A DNA stretch of 64,000 nt from Ectopseudomonas alcaliphila (GTDB lineage: Bacteria > Pseudomonadota > Gammaproteobacteria > Pseudomonadales > Pseudomonadaceae): contig NZ_FNAE01000011.1 of the NCBI RefSeq assembly GCF_900101755.1, positions 35,886 to 99,885 of the forward strand, written 5' to 3'. Under the pieces are notes generated by a model. That model saw only the letters and a program-made list of their open reading frames with translations, had not been told where the DNA came from and made no database searches. The position numbers were made by a program, and so were the translations under genes. This document shows, piece by piece, positions 26,814 to 34,892 of the stretch (its first letter is position 1; every line of letters starts with the position of its first letter).

Positions 26814-26932
26814 AAACTGCTGCGCTAGGCTATACCGCGTTGAAATCAGGTTCGAAATGCTCATTTACAGTCGTAAACTCCGCTCTCTCACCTGATTTCG
26901 CCTTGTCTAGCCGTCGCTCGCTACGTTTCCAA
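26814..26932. repeat. Nested palindrome element, copy B
   Basis: The core is an inverted repeat GAAATCAGGT (26842-26851) and ACCTGATTTC (26890-26899). Nested inside it is a small hairpin TTTAC-AGTC-GTAAA (26864-26877). The sequence ATGCTCATTTAC and GTAAACTCCGCT around it, and TTTCGCCTTG after it, match copy A at 45631-45772 read on the opposite strand. The outer termini are degraded compared with copy A. It fills most of the gap between yicC and gmk and starts directly after the yicC stop. Confidence 0.75.
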
Positions 26933-26961
26933 GACCACCAAGATTTGCTCAGGAAGCTCTA

Positions 26962-27579
26962 ATGGCCACCACCGGCACCCTCTACATCGTTTCCGCACCC
27001 TCCGGCGCCGGCAAGACCAGCCTGGTCAAGGCCCTGATCGACAGCGAGGCGCAGATTCGCGTCTCGGTCTCGCACACCACCCGCGCCATGCGCCCGGGCG
27101 AGGTGGACGGGGTCAACTACCACTTTGTCGACCACGCGCACTTTAGCGCCATGATCGAGCGCAGCGAGTTTCTCGAACACGCCCAGGTGTTCGACAACTT
27201 CTACGGCACCTCGCAGAAGTGGGTCGAGCAGACCCTGGCGGAAGGTTTCGACCTGATTCTGGAGATCGATTGGCAAGGCGCACAGCAAGTGCGCAAGCTG
27301 ATGCCGCAGAGCAAATCCATCTTCATCCTGCCGCCGACCCAGGAGGCCCTGCGCCACCGCCTGACCAACCGCGGCCAGGACAGCGGCGAGATCATCGAAC
27401 GGCGCATGCGCGAGGCCGTCAGCGAGATGAGCCACTATGTCGAGTACGACTACCTGGTGATCAACGACGACTTCGCCCACGCCTTGAGCGACCTGAAAGC
27501 GATCTTCCGCAGCAACCAGTTGTCGCAAACACAACAGCAGCAGCGCCATGCCGGGCTGCTCAGCGAACTGCTGGCATAA
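26962..27579 (+). CDS. gmk: Guanylate kinase
   Basis: The 205-residue enzyme phosphorylates GMP to GDP with ATP. The P-loop VSAPSGAGKTSLVKAL is near residues 9-24 and the GMP-binding region SHTTRAMRPGEVDGVNYHFV follows. Length is normal. It lies upstream of rpoZ and spoT, an arrangement conserved across gammaproteobacteria. Confidence 0.97.
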   Translation: MATTGTLYIVSAPSGAGKTSLVKALIDSEAQIRVSVSHTTRAMRPGEVDGVNYHFVDHAHFSAMIERSEFLEHAQVFDNFYGTSQKWVEQTLAEGFDLILEIDWQGAQQVRKLMPQSKSIFILPPTQEALRHRLTNRGQDSGEIIERRMREAVSEMSHYVEYDYLVINDDFAHALSDLKAIFRSNQLSQTQQQQRHAGLLSELLA

Positions 27580-27580
27580 G

Positions 27581-27665
27581 AGCAGCCGCAGGCTTCAAGC
27601 CACAAGCTGCAAGTAAAAGCAAGGCCGGTTTGGCTCCTACTTGTAGCTTGAAGCTTGAAGCTGCT
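27581..27665. repeat. REP-type inverted repeat after gmk
   Basis: Arms AGCAGC...GCTTCAAGCCACAAGCTG (27590-27610) and CTTGTAGCTTGAAGCTTGAAGCTGCT (27640-27665) are imperfect reverse complements. It lies directly behind the gmk stop and may be an mRNA 3' structure between gmk and rpoZ. Confidence 0.6.
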
Positions 27666-27729
27666 TTACAATATTCAGTCCGCTCGCCCGCTCGGGCCAA
27701 GCTTATCCGCACAAGTTACGAGGAACACC

Positions 27730-27993
27730 ATGGCTCGCGTTACCGTCGAAGATTGCCTGGACAACGTTGATAACCGCTTCGAACTGGTCATGCTCGCGAC
27801 CAAGCGTTCGCGCCAGCTGGCCACCGGCGGCAAAGAGCCGAAAGTGGCTTGGGAAAACGACAAGCCCACCGTAGTGGCCCTGCGCGAAATCGCTGCCGGC
27901 CTGGTGGACTACGAAGTGATCGCCCAGGAAGACATCGTCGAAGAAGAACCGCTGTTCGCTGCCTTCGAGGAAGAGGCCAACGAGCCTCTGTAA
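27730..27993 (+). CDS. rpoZ: RNA polymerase omega subunit
   Basis: The 87-residue protein starts MARVTVEDCLDNVDNRFELV, the classic omega sequence, with RSRQLATGG and ALREIAAG. It aids folding and assembly of the beta-prime subunit and in enterobacteria contributes to a ppGpp site. GAGGAA precedes the start, and spoT follows as usual. Confidence 0.97.
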   Translation: MARVTVEDCLDNVDNRFELVMLATKRSRQLATGGKEPKVAWENDKPTVVALREIAAGLVDYEVIAQEDIVEEEPLFAAFEEEANEPL

Positions 27994-28056
27994 GTCGATG
28001 ATGCCGGGTCGAAGTTGCGCGGCGGGGAGCCAAACTGGTCATGAGGGGAACACCCC

Positions 28057-30168
28057 ATGGCTGGTATAGACGCTCTCGCCGACCGACTTTCGGCCTATCT
28101 CGGCCATGACCAGGTCAACCTGGTTCGCCGGGCCTACTTCTACGCCGAACAGGCGCACGATGGCCAACGCCGCCGCAGTGGCGAAGCCTACGTGACCCAT
28201 CCGCTGGCCGTGGCCAGCATCCTCGCCGATATGCACATGGATCATCAGAGCCTGATGGCCGCCATGCTGCACGACGTCATCGAAGACACCGGCATCGCCA
28301 AGGAAGCGCTCAACGCGCAGTTCGGCGAAACCGTGGCCGAACTGGTCGACGGGGTCAGCAAACTGACCCAGATGAACTTCGAGACCAAGGCCGAGGCGCA
28401 GGCCGAGAACTTCCAGAAGATGGCCATGGCCATGGCCCGCGACATCCGCGTGATTCTGGTCAAGCTCGCCGACCGCCTGCACAACATGCGCACCCTCGAT
28501 GCCATGCCGCATGAGAAGAGCCGGCGCATCGCCAAGGAAACCCTGGAAATCTACGCGCCCATCGCCAACCGGCTGGGCATGCACAACATGCGCGTGGAGT
28601 TCGAAGACCTGGGCTTCAAGGCCATGCACCCGATGCGCTCCGAGCGCATCCGCGCCGCCGTGCGCCGCGCTCGGGGCAACCGCAAGGAGATCGTGGCCAA
28701 GATCGAGGAATCGATCCAGATGTGCCTGCAGCGCGAAGGCATGGAAGGCGAAGTGATCGGCCGCGAGAAGCACCTCTACAGCATCTACCAGAAGATGCGC
28801 GGCAAACGTAAGGCGTTCAACGAGATCATGGATGTCTACGCCTTCCGCATCATCGTCGACAAGGTCGACACCTGCTACCGCGTGCTCGGCGCCGTACACA
28901 ACCTCTACAAGCCGCTGCCCGGTCGCTTCAAGGATTACATCGCGATCCCCAAGGCCAACGGCTATCAGTCGCTGCACACCACGCTGTTCGGCATGCACGG
29001 CGTGCCCATCGAGATCCAGATCCGCACCCGCGAGATGGAAGAGATGGCCAACAACGGCATCGCCGCGCACTGGCTGTACAAGTCCAACGACGACGAAGCC
29101 CCGAAGGGCAACCACGCCCGGGCGCGGCAGTGGGTCAAAGGCGTGCTGGAGTTGCAGCAACGCGCCGGCAACTCGCTGGAATTCATCGAGAGCGTGAAGA
29201 TCGACCTGTTCCCGGACGAGGTCTACGTGTTCACGCCCAAGGGCCGCATCATGGAGCTGCCGAAAGGCTCCACCGCGGTCGACTTCGCCTACGCGGTGCA
29301 CACCGACGTCGGCAACACCTGCATCGCCTGCCGTATCAACCGTCGCCTGGCGCCCCTGTCGCAGGCGCTGGAAAGCGGCTCGACGGTGGAAATCGTCACC
29401 GCGCCGGGCGCCCGGCCGAATCCGGCCTGGCTCAACTTCGTGGTCACCGGCAAGGCACGCACGCATATCCGCCACGCCCTCAAGCAGCAGCGCCGCTCGG
29501 AGTCCATCAGCCTCGGCGAACGCCTGCTGAACAAGGTGCTGACCAGCTTCGATACGAACCTGGAGAAGATTTCCCCCGAGCGCGTGCAAGCAGTGCTGGG
29601 CGAGTACCGCCAGGAAGTCATCGAGGACCTGCTGGAGGACATCGGCCTGGGCAACCGCATGGCCTACGTCGTCGCCCGCCGTCTGCTGGCCGAAAGCGGC
29701 GACGAGACCCTGCCGAGCAGCGAAGGCCCGCTGGCAATTCGCGGCACCGAAGGCCTGGTGATGAGCTATGCCAAGTGCTGCACACCGATCCCGGGCGATC
29801 CCATCGTCGGCTACCTGTCTGCCGGCAAGGGCATGGTGGTGCACATGGAAAGCTGCCGGAACATCGTCGACATCCGCCACAACCCGGAAAAATGCATTCA
29901 GCTCAACTGGGCCAAGGACGTCACCGGCGAGTTCAATGTCGAGCTGCGCGTCGAGCTGGAGCACCAGCGCGGCCTGATCGCCCTGCTCGCCAGCAGCGTC
30001 AATGCCGCCGATGGCAACATCGAGAAGATCAGCATGGACGAGCGCGACGGCCGTATCAGTGTCGTGCAACTGGTGGTCAGCGTGCATGACCGCGTGCACC
30101 TAGCCCGCGTGATCAAGAAACTGCGTGCACTCAAGGGCGTGATGCGTATCACCCGAGTACGCGCCTGA
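28057..30168 (+). CDS. spoT: Bifunctional (p)ppGpp synthetase/hydrolase SpoT
   Basis: The 703-residue protein controls the stringent response alarmone. The HD hydrolase domain is intact (HPLAVASILADMHMDHQ and MLHDVIEDTG near 48-82), followed by the synthetase domain (about 230-350), a TGS domain with VYVFTPKGRIMELPKGST (about 390-410), and a C-terminal ACT domain. GEEP-like lineages differ, but full length and order fit SpoT rather than RelA, since the hydrolase motif is complete. It lies between rpoZ and ridA. Confidence 0.96.
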   Translation: MAGIDALADRLSAYLGHDQVNLVRRAYFYAEQAHDGQRRRSGEAYVTHPLAVASILADMHMDHQSLMAAMLHDVIEDTGIAKEALNAQFGETVAELVDGVSKLTQMNFETKAEAQAENFQKMAMAMARDIRVILVKLADRLHNMRTLDAMPHEKSRRIAKETLEIYAPIANRLGMHNMRVEFEDLGFKAMHPMRSERIRAAVRRARGNRKEIVAKIEESIQMCLQREGMEGEVIGREKHLYSIYQKMRGKRKAFNEIMDVYAFRIIVDKVDTCYRVLGAVHNLYKPLPGRFKDYIAIPKANGYQSLHTTLFGMHGVPIEIQIRTREMEEMANNGIAAHWLYKSNDDEAPKGNHARARQWVKGVLELQQRAGNSLEFIESVKIDLFPDEVYVFTPKGRIMELPKGSTAVDFAYAVHTDVGNTCIACRINRRLAPLSQALESGSTVEIVTAPGARPNPAWLNFVVTGKARTHIRHALKQQRRSESISLGERLLNKVLTSFDTNLEKISPERVQAVLGEYRQEVIEDLLEDIGLGNRMAYVVARRLLAESGDETLPSSEGPLAIRGTEGLVMSYAKCCTPIPGDPIVGYLSAGKGMVVHMESCRNIVDIRHNPEKCIQLNWAKDVTGEFNVELRVELEHQRGLIALLASSVNAADGNIEKISMDERDGRISVVQLVVSVHDRVHLARVIKKLRALKGVMRITRVRA

Positions 30169-30194
30169 CACAATTCCCCTATTTCCAGTCTGTA

Positions 30195-30215
30195 GGCTGG
30201 GTGCTCGACCCAGCC
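30195..30215 (+). promoter_or_regulatory. Hairpin between spoT and ridA-like gene
   Basis: Arms GGCTGGGT (30195-30202) and ACCCAGCC (30208-30215) surround GCTCG. There is no U-tract. It lies 22 bases upstream of the next start and may be a processing or attenuation structure in a common transcript. Confidence 0.5.
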
Positions 30216-30236
30216 AGTTCTCACAAGGAGCGATTC

Positions 30237-30617
30237 ATGAGCAAGACCGTCATCACCAGCGACAAGGCCCCGGCCGCCATCGGCACCTACTCCCAGGCGA
30301 TCAAGGCTGGCAACACCGTCTACATGTCCGGCCAGATTCCGCTGGACCCGGTGAGCATGGAGCTGGTCGAAGGTTTCGAAGCACAGACCGTGCAGGTGTT
30401 CGAGAACCTCAAGGCCGTGGCTGAAGCCGCCGGCGGCTCGTTCAAGGACATCGTCAAGCTGAACATCTTCCTCACCGACCTGTCGCACTTCGCCAAGGTC
30501 AACGAGGTCATGGGCCGCTACTTCGAACAGCCCTACCCGGCACGTGCCGCCATTGGCGTTGCCGCCCTGCCGCGCGGCGCGCAGGTGGAAATGGACGCTA
30601 TTCTGGTCATCGAGTAA
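30237..30617 (+). CDS. ridA: RidA/YjgF family enamine/imine deaminase
   Basis: The ATG at 30237 is preceded by AAGGAG. The 126-residue product begins MSKTVITSDKAPAAIGTYSQA and ends PARAAIGVAALPRGAQVEMD, carrying the conserved arginine of the active site. RidA clears reactive enamine/imine products of PLP enzymes such as threonine dehydratase. The spoT-ridA neighbourhood is conserved in Pseudomonas. Confidence 0.95.
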   Translation: MSKTVITSDKAPAAIGTYSQAIKAGNTVYMSGQIPLDPVSMELVEGFEAQTVQVFENLKAVAEAAGGSFKDIVKLNIFLTDLSHFAKVNEVMGRYFEQPYPARAAIGVAALPRGAQVEMDAILVIE

Positions 30618-30672
30618 GTCGTTCGAGCGGGGCGTCACGCCCCGCTCTCCCTTCCCCGGCATGGAGATCGCC

Positions 30673-31404
30673 ATGCGTCTGCTTCCTCTGCTGCTATGCG
30701 GCGCCCTGCTGAGCGGCTGCGCCAGCACGCCGAACAACGACCCGAGCGGTACCTGGATCAACCAGGCAGCCATCGATGCCGCCCGCGAAAGCGGTCGCCT
30801 GCGCGAAGCTTTACTCGCCTATGGGCCCAACCTCGAATGGCATATCGATCCTGAACGTCAGCAGGCCAGCTACAGCAACGGCTTCGAACTGGCCGAAGGC
30901 AGGCTGCAGAGCGCCGGCGAGGGACGCTGGCAGGTGACCTTCTACGGCGACTACAAGGAACAACTGGCCGTACAGAACGGCGAGCTGGTGCAGATTGCCA
31001 GCGGTTACTGGCCCGAGCAGCACTTCACTCGCGTCAACAGCACGGGCGAGCCCATGCCGCTGGGTAGCAGCTTCGAACAGGCGCTATATCGTGACTACCT
31101 GGGTGGCGACTGGCTGATCGAGGAAGGCCAGGGTCAGGGCGGCCTGGTACGCTTCAACAGCGACGGCCAGGTGCAAGGCCTGCCCGGCGCGGAACGCTTC
31201 GCCCTTTGCCTGGCGGGCGACTGCGCCGCCATGAGTGGCGAACACGACAGCCTCTGGCTGCAAGCTGGCGACCAGGGCAGCCCCTGGTTGTTCGTTCACG
31301 AGGGCAATCAGCTACGCATTTTTGCAGCGCAGAACCGCGCTCAGTTCGACGAGATGCCCGAGTACCAGCCCGGCCCGCAGCGCTGGTTGCTCAAGCGCCG
31401 CTGA
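30673..31404 (+). CDS. Hypothetical lipoprotein
   Basis: The ATG at 30673 follows GGAGA and gives 243 residues beginning MRLLPLLLCGALLSGCASTP, with lipobox LSGC. The mature protein contains several aromatic/glycine segments (YGPNLEWHIDP, FYGDYKEQL, ALYRDYLGGDW) that suggest a beta-rich, repeated envelope domain. No characterised family was recognised. It follows ridA by 55 bases and ends convergently with the LysE gene. Confidence 0.8.
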   Translation: MRLLPLLLCGALLSGCASTPNNDPSGTWINQAAIDAARESGRLREALLAYGPNLEWHIDPERQQASYSNGFELAEGRLQSAGEGRWQVTFYGDYKEQLAVQNGELVQIASGYWPEQHFTRVNSTGEPMPLGSSFEQALYRDYLGGDWLIEEGQGQGGLVRFNSDGQVQGLPGAERFALCLAGDCAAMSGEHDSLWLQAGDQGSPWLFVHEGNQLRIFAAQNRAQFDEMPEYQPGPQRWLLKRR

Positions 31405-31411
31405 CCAGGAT

Positions 31412-31436
31412 GCGCCGCTCCGGGCAGGAGCGGCGC
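31412..31436. terminator. Hairpin between convergent lipoprotein and LysE genes
   Basis: Arms GCGCCGCTC (31412-31420) and GAGCGGCGC (31428-31436) form a strong stem. There is no T run on either side, so it is a termination or 3'-stabilising candidate rather than a proven terminator. Confidence 0.5.
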
Positions 31437-31440
31437 CACA

Positions 31441-32058
31441 CTACAGAGCGCCCAGCAACAGCCAGCCGCCCAGCGCCAGCAACAAGCCGCCGCAGCCGCG
31501 ATCCAGCCAGCGCACCCTACGCTGCAACCAGCTGCGCCAACGCGCCTGATCGAGCAGGCGCACCAGCGCCAGATCCCAGAACAGCACCACCAGGGTCATC
31601 CACAGCATCGCCAGGCCCAACCCCCATGCCGGCATCGCCGACTCGCGCAGTACCCCGAACAGCCCGGCGTAGAACAGCGGTAATTTGGGGTTGAGGCTGC
31701 TGGCCAGAAGCCCCTGACGCATGCCCTTCCACACCCCGCCCAGCCTCAGCTGATCACCCTGCGGCAGGACCAGATCCCGCCGCGAGGCCAGCGCCTGCAG
31801 GCCGATCCAGGCGAAATACAGCCCGCCGACAACCTGCAGTCCGCGCCACAGCCAACTGCCCTCGGCGGGCAACAACGCCATGACGAACAACACCAGCAGC
31901 ATGCTCAGCAGATTGGCCAGGGCAATGCCGCAGGCACAACCGTCGGCCTGCCGCCGGCCTTTGGTCAGCGCGGAGCGAATCAACAGAAAGAAGTCCGGCC
32001 CCGGCGAAAGCAGGGCCGCGAAATGAGTACCGGCAACCAGCAGAAACAGCGCGAACAT
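31441..32058 (-). CDS. LysE/RhtB family amino acid exporter
   Basis: The ATG at 32058 follows a near-perfect AAAGGAGG and gives 205 residues, the usual size. The opening THFAALLSPGPDFFLLIRSAL carries the family SPGPD motif. About six hydrophobic helices follow, with LNPKLPLFYAG in the middle. It would export an amino acid or derivative across the inner membrane. The divergently ordered AraC gene upstream on the same strand may control it; such AraC-LysE pairs are frequent. Confidence 0.88.
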   Translation of the reverse strand: MFALFLLVAGTHFAALLSPGPDFFLLIRSALTKGRRQADGCACGIALANLLSMLLVLFVMALLPAEGSWLWRGLQVVGGLYFAWIGLQALASRRDLVLPQGDQLRLGGVWKGMRQGLLASSLNPKLPLFYAGLFGVLRESAMPAWGLGLAMLWMTLVVLFWDLALVRLLDQARWRSWLQRRVRWLDRGCGGLLLALGGWLLLGAL

Positions 32059-32196
32059 GGAACCTCCTTTTGGCGGAGGCAGTGTCGGCAAAGGCAGATA
32101 TCGCTGTATTGGAAAAAACTCAGAGTCAGCAGCGACGCAATCGCTGCCGCGTAAATCGGTGCGCACCGATTTGACTTCGCGCACAGCCCAGCAGAA

Positions 32197-32997
32197 TCAG
32201 GCCTGTGCCAAGGCGCGAAAACGTCCTGGGGTGACGCCGGTGAAGCGGCGGAAGACGCCGTTGAAATGCGCCTGGTCATAGAAGCCCAGGCCCAGTGCGA
32301 CATCGGCCAGGGCCTGGCCTTGCAACAACCTGCGCTTGGCTTCACGCACCCGGCGCTGCAGCTGATAGGTATGCGGTGGCACGCCATAGGCACGACGGAA
32401 CGCGTCGATCAGGTGGCGTGGGTGACGCTGCACCAAGGCCCCCAAGTGCTCGAGGCGGACAGCCTCGGCGTAATGCGCTTCCAGATAATCACGCAGGTAG
32501 GCCGTCACGCCGCCATCGCGACAGGCCGGCCTGGCCTCGCGCAAACCGCCATGACGGACGAATACCAGCTCCAACAACGCCAGCAGTTCGCTCTCCAGCG
32601 CCAGCGCATCGCCACGCTCGAACTCGCCAGCCAGCTGCGCAAGACCTGCCGCGACGCGGCCGTCGTCATCCGGGTTGAGAGCGCGAAAGCCACTGGGCAG
32701 ACGCTTGCGCCCGAGCAGAGCAGGTAACCGCGATTCCTCCACATACAGCATGCGGTAAACCAGGCGTGGCGACTCGGCATGCCCGGTGTGCGGCTCCTCG
32801 GGATTCATCAGCGACAGCGTACCGGCCGGCAGTGCGTGGCGCTGGCCACGGCACTGATAACCGCCGACGCCCTGGAGGATGGCACCGATGGCAAAAGCAT
32901 CGTGACTGTGCCGGCCGAACGCCTGCCCGGAGAAGTCGGCATGAAACAGCTCAACCCCCGGCAGCCACGACTTGGCCAGCAGACGATTAGCGTCCAT
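32197..32997 (-). CDS. AraC family transcriptional regulator with cupin sensor domain
   Basis: The ATG at 32997 gives 266 residues: an AraC-type N-terminal cupin (FGRHSHDAFAIGAILQG, PEEPHTGHA) and a C-terminal double helix-turn-helix with VALGLGFYDQAHFNGVFRRFTGVTPGRFR. The start lies one base after the stop of the upstream epimerase gene (TGAGATG), so translation is probably coupled. The LysE exporter lies 138 bases downstream and is its likely target. Confidence 0.88.
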   Translation of the reverse strand: MDANRLLAKSWLPGVELFHADFSGQAFGRHSHDAFAIGAILQGVGGYQCRGQRHALPAGTLSLMNPEEPHTGHAESPRLVYRMLYVEESRLPALLGRKRLPSGFRALNPDDDGRVAAGLAQLAGEFERGDALALESELLALLELVFVRHGGLREARPACRDGGVTAYLRDYLEAHYAEAVRLEHLGALVQRHPRHLIDAFRRAYGVPPHTYQLQRRVREAKRRLLQGQALADVALGLGFYDQAHFNGVFRRFTGVTPGRFRALAQA

Positions 32998-32998
32998 C

Positions 32999-33856
32999 TC
33001 AGCGCCCGGCGAGGATCGCCGCATAGCCCTCGCGGTAGCTCGGATACTGCGGCGCCCAGCCCAGCGCACGGGCGCGGGCATTGCTGCAACGCTTGCTGCC
33101 GGCGCGGCGTACGCGTTGCTCGTCGCTCCAGTGGCTTACGCCCAGCTGCTCACGCAGCCAGCTCACCACCTCGTGCAGTGGCGCCGGTTCATCGTCGACG
33201 CCCAGGTAGCAATCGGCCAATGGCACACCTGCGGCATCCGCCTGCAATAGCGTTGCGAACAGGCCGGCAGCATCATCGACATGGATACGGTTGCCATACA
33301 GCGGCGGCGTCTCGCTGACGCGATAGCCGCCGCGCACCTGGCTCAGCAACCATTCACGGCCGGGACCATAGAGACCGGTCAAGCGCACCGTGGTCGCCGG
33401 CAGGCCGCTGTCGAGCGCGACACGTTCGGCCTCGCGCATGATCACGGCAGAGAAGCTCTGCGCTGCGGCCACAGAGTCCTCGTCGACACACTCACCCTCC
33501 TGCTGCCCATACACCCCGCTGCTGGAGGCAAACAGGATGCGGCGCGGTCGCTGGCCATGCTGAGCCAGCCAGTTCAGCACACGGCGCAGCCCCTCGACAT
33601 AGGCGGCGCGATAGCCGGCCTCATCGTGCTCGGTGGCCGCAGCGCAGTACACCAGGTAATCCAGCGGCCCCTGCGGCCAACCCGGCGGGCAGGCGTCGCT
33701 ATGCAGATCGCCGGCCAACGGCTCGATGGCGGTCGGTAGCGCGGCCACGTTGCGGCGCATTCCCACCACGCGCCAGCCTTGTTCGGCCATACGCAGGCCG
33801 AGACGGGTACCGACGTCTCCACACCCGGCAATCAGCAGGCTGTTGCATCCCGACAT
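32999..33856 (-). CDS. NAD-dependent epimerase/dehydratase (YeeZ-like extended SDR)
   Basis: The ATG at 33856 follows TTGGAG; the 285-residue protein starts MSGCNSLLIAGCGDVGTRLGL, with the nucleotide-binding GCGDVG near residues 10-16. FASSSGVYGQQ has the catalytic-region serine and tyrosine, and GLYGPGREWLL follows. It resembles the YeeZ-type atypical short-chain dehydrogenases, often annotated as sugar epimerases, without known substrate. It is followed tightly by the AraC regulator and diverges from oxyR. Confidence 0.85.
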   Translation of the reverse strand: MSGCNSLLIAGCGDVGTRLGLRMAEQGWRVVGMRRNVAALPTAIEPLAGDLHSDACPPGWPQGPLDYLVYCAAATEHDEAGYRAAYVEGLRRVLNWLAQHGQRPRRILFASSSGVYGQQEGECVDEDSVAAAQSFSAVIMREAERVALDSGLPATTVRLTGLYGPGREWLLSQVRGGYRVSETPPLYGNRIHVDDAAGLFATLLQADAAGVPLADCYLGVDDEPAPLHEVVSWLREQLGVSHWSDEQRVRRAGSKRCSNARARALGWAPQYPSYREGYAAILAGR

Positions 33857-33954
33857 GCTTTTCTCCAAGACATTTATGCAAAGGCGCAGTTTAGCCCGGT
33901 TGGTTCATCTGTTTGCAAAGGCTATGCTTGTCGGCAATTTAATGGATAAACACT

Positions 33955-34884
33955 ATGACCCTCACCGAACTGCGGTACATCGTCACCCTCGCCCAGGAAC
34001 AGCACTTCGGCCGCGCCGCCGAGCGCTGCCATGTCAGCCAGCCGACCCTGTCGGTCGGCGTGAAGAAGCTGGAGGACGAGCTCGGCGTACTGATCTTCGA
34101 GCGCAGCAAGAGCGCCGTGCGCCTGACTCCAGTCGGTGAGGGTATCGTCACCCAGGCGCAGAAGGTGCTGGAGCAGGCCCAGGGCATTCGTGAGTTGGCT
34201 CAGGCCGGCAAGAACCAGCTGACTGCACCGCTGAAGATCGGCGCCATCTACACCGTCGGTCCTTATCTGTTCCCGCATCTGATTCCGCAGTTGCACCGGG
34301 TTGCCCCGGACATGCCGCTGTACATCGAGGAAAACTTCACCCATATCCTGCGCGACAAACTGCGCACCGGTGAACTCGACGCCATCATCATCGCCCTGCC
34401 CTTCCAGGAGGCCGATGTACTGACCAAGCCGCTGTACGACGAGCCTTTCTACGCCCTGTTGCCCGCCGGTCACCCCTGGGCAGCGATGGAGACCATCGAC
34501 ACCAAGCTGCTCAACGACAAGAGCCTGCTATTGCTCGGCGAAGGCCACTGCTTCCGCGACCAGGTGCTGGAAGCCTGCCCGACCCTGCGCAAGGGCGGTG
34601 ACGACCACGGCAAGCACACCACGGTGGAATCCAGCTCGCTGGAGACTATCCGCCATATGGTCGCCTCCGGTCTTGGCGTATCGATCCTGCCGTTCTCGGC
34701 AGTGGACAGCCACCACTACGCGCCGGGCGTGATCGAAGTGCGTCCGCTCAGTGCGCCGGTACCGTTCCGCACCGTGGCGATCGCCTGGCGCGCCAGCTTC
34801 CCGCGCCCCAACGCCATCGAGGTGCTGGCCGACTCCATCCGCCTCTGCTCGGTCGCCCGCAGCCCGCAGACCAAGGCCGTCTGA
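33955..34884 (+). CDS. oxyR: Hydrogen peroxide sensing LysR-type regulator OxyR
   Basis: The 309-residue LysR protein has its N-terminal winged helix-turn-helix (HFGRAAERCHVSQPTLSVGVKKLE) and a redox domain with Cys199 and Cys208 (GEGHCFRDQVLEAC), exactly the pair that forms the disulfide switch in E. coli OxyR. It activates catalase and peroxidase genes in response to peroxide. recG follows eight bases later, the arrangement of Pseudomonas oxyR-recG. Confidence 0.97.
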   Translation: MTLTELRYIVTLAQEQHFGRAAERCHVSQPTLSVGVKKLEDELGVLIFERSKSAVRLTPVGEGIVTQAQKVLEQAQGIRELAQAGKNQLTAPLKIGAIYTVGPYLFPHLIPQLHRVAPDMPLYIEENFTHILRDKLRTGELDAIIIALPFQEADVLTKPLYDEPFYALLPAGHPWAAMETIDTKLLNDKSLLLLGEGHCFRDQVLEACPTLRKGGDDHGKHTTVESSSLETIRHMVASGLGVSILPFSAVDSHHYAPGVIEVRPLSAPVPFRTVAIAWRASFPRPNAIEVLADSIRLCSVARSPQTKAV

Positions 34885-34892
34885 GGCTAGAA

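Noticed and set aside
28039..30099. A 686-codon minus-strand frame under spoT
   Set aside because: spoT has all its domains on the other strand and the antisense product has no recognisable motif.
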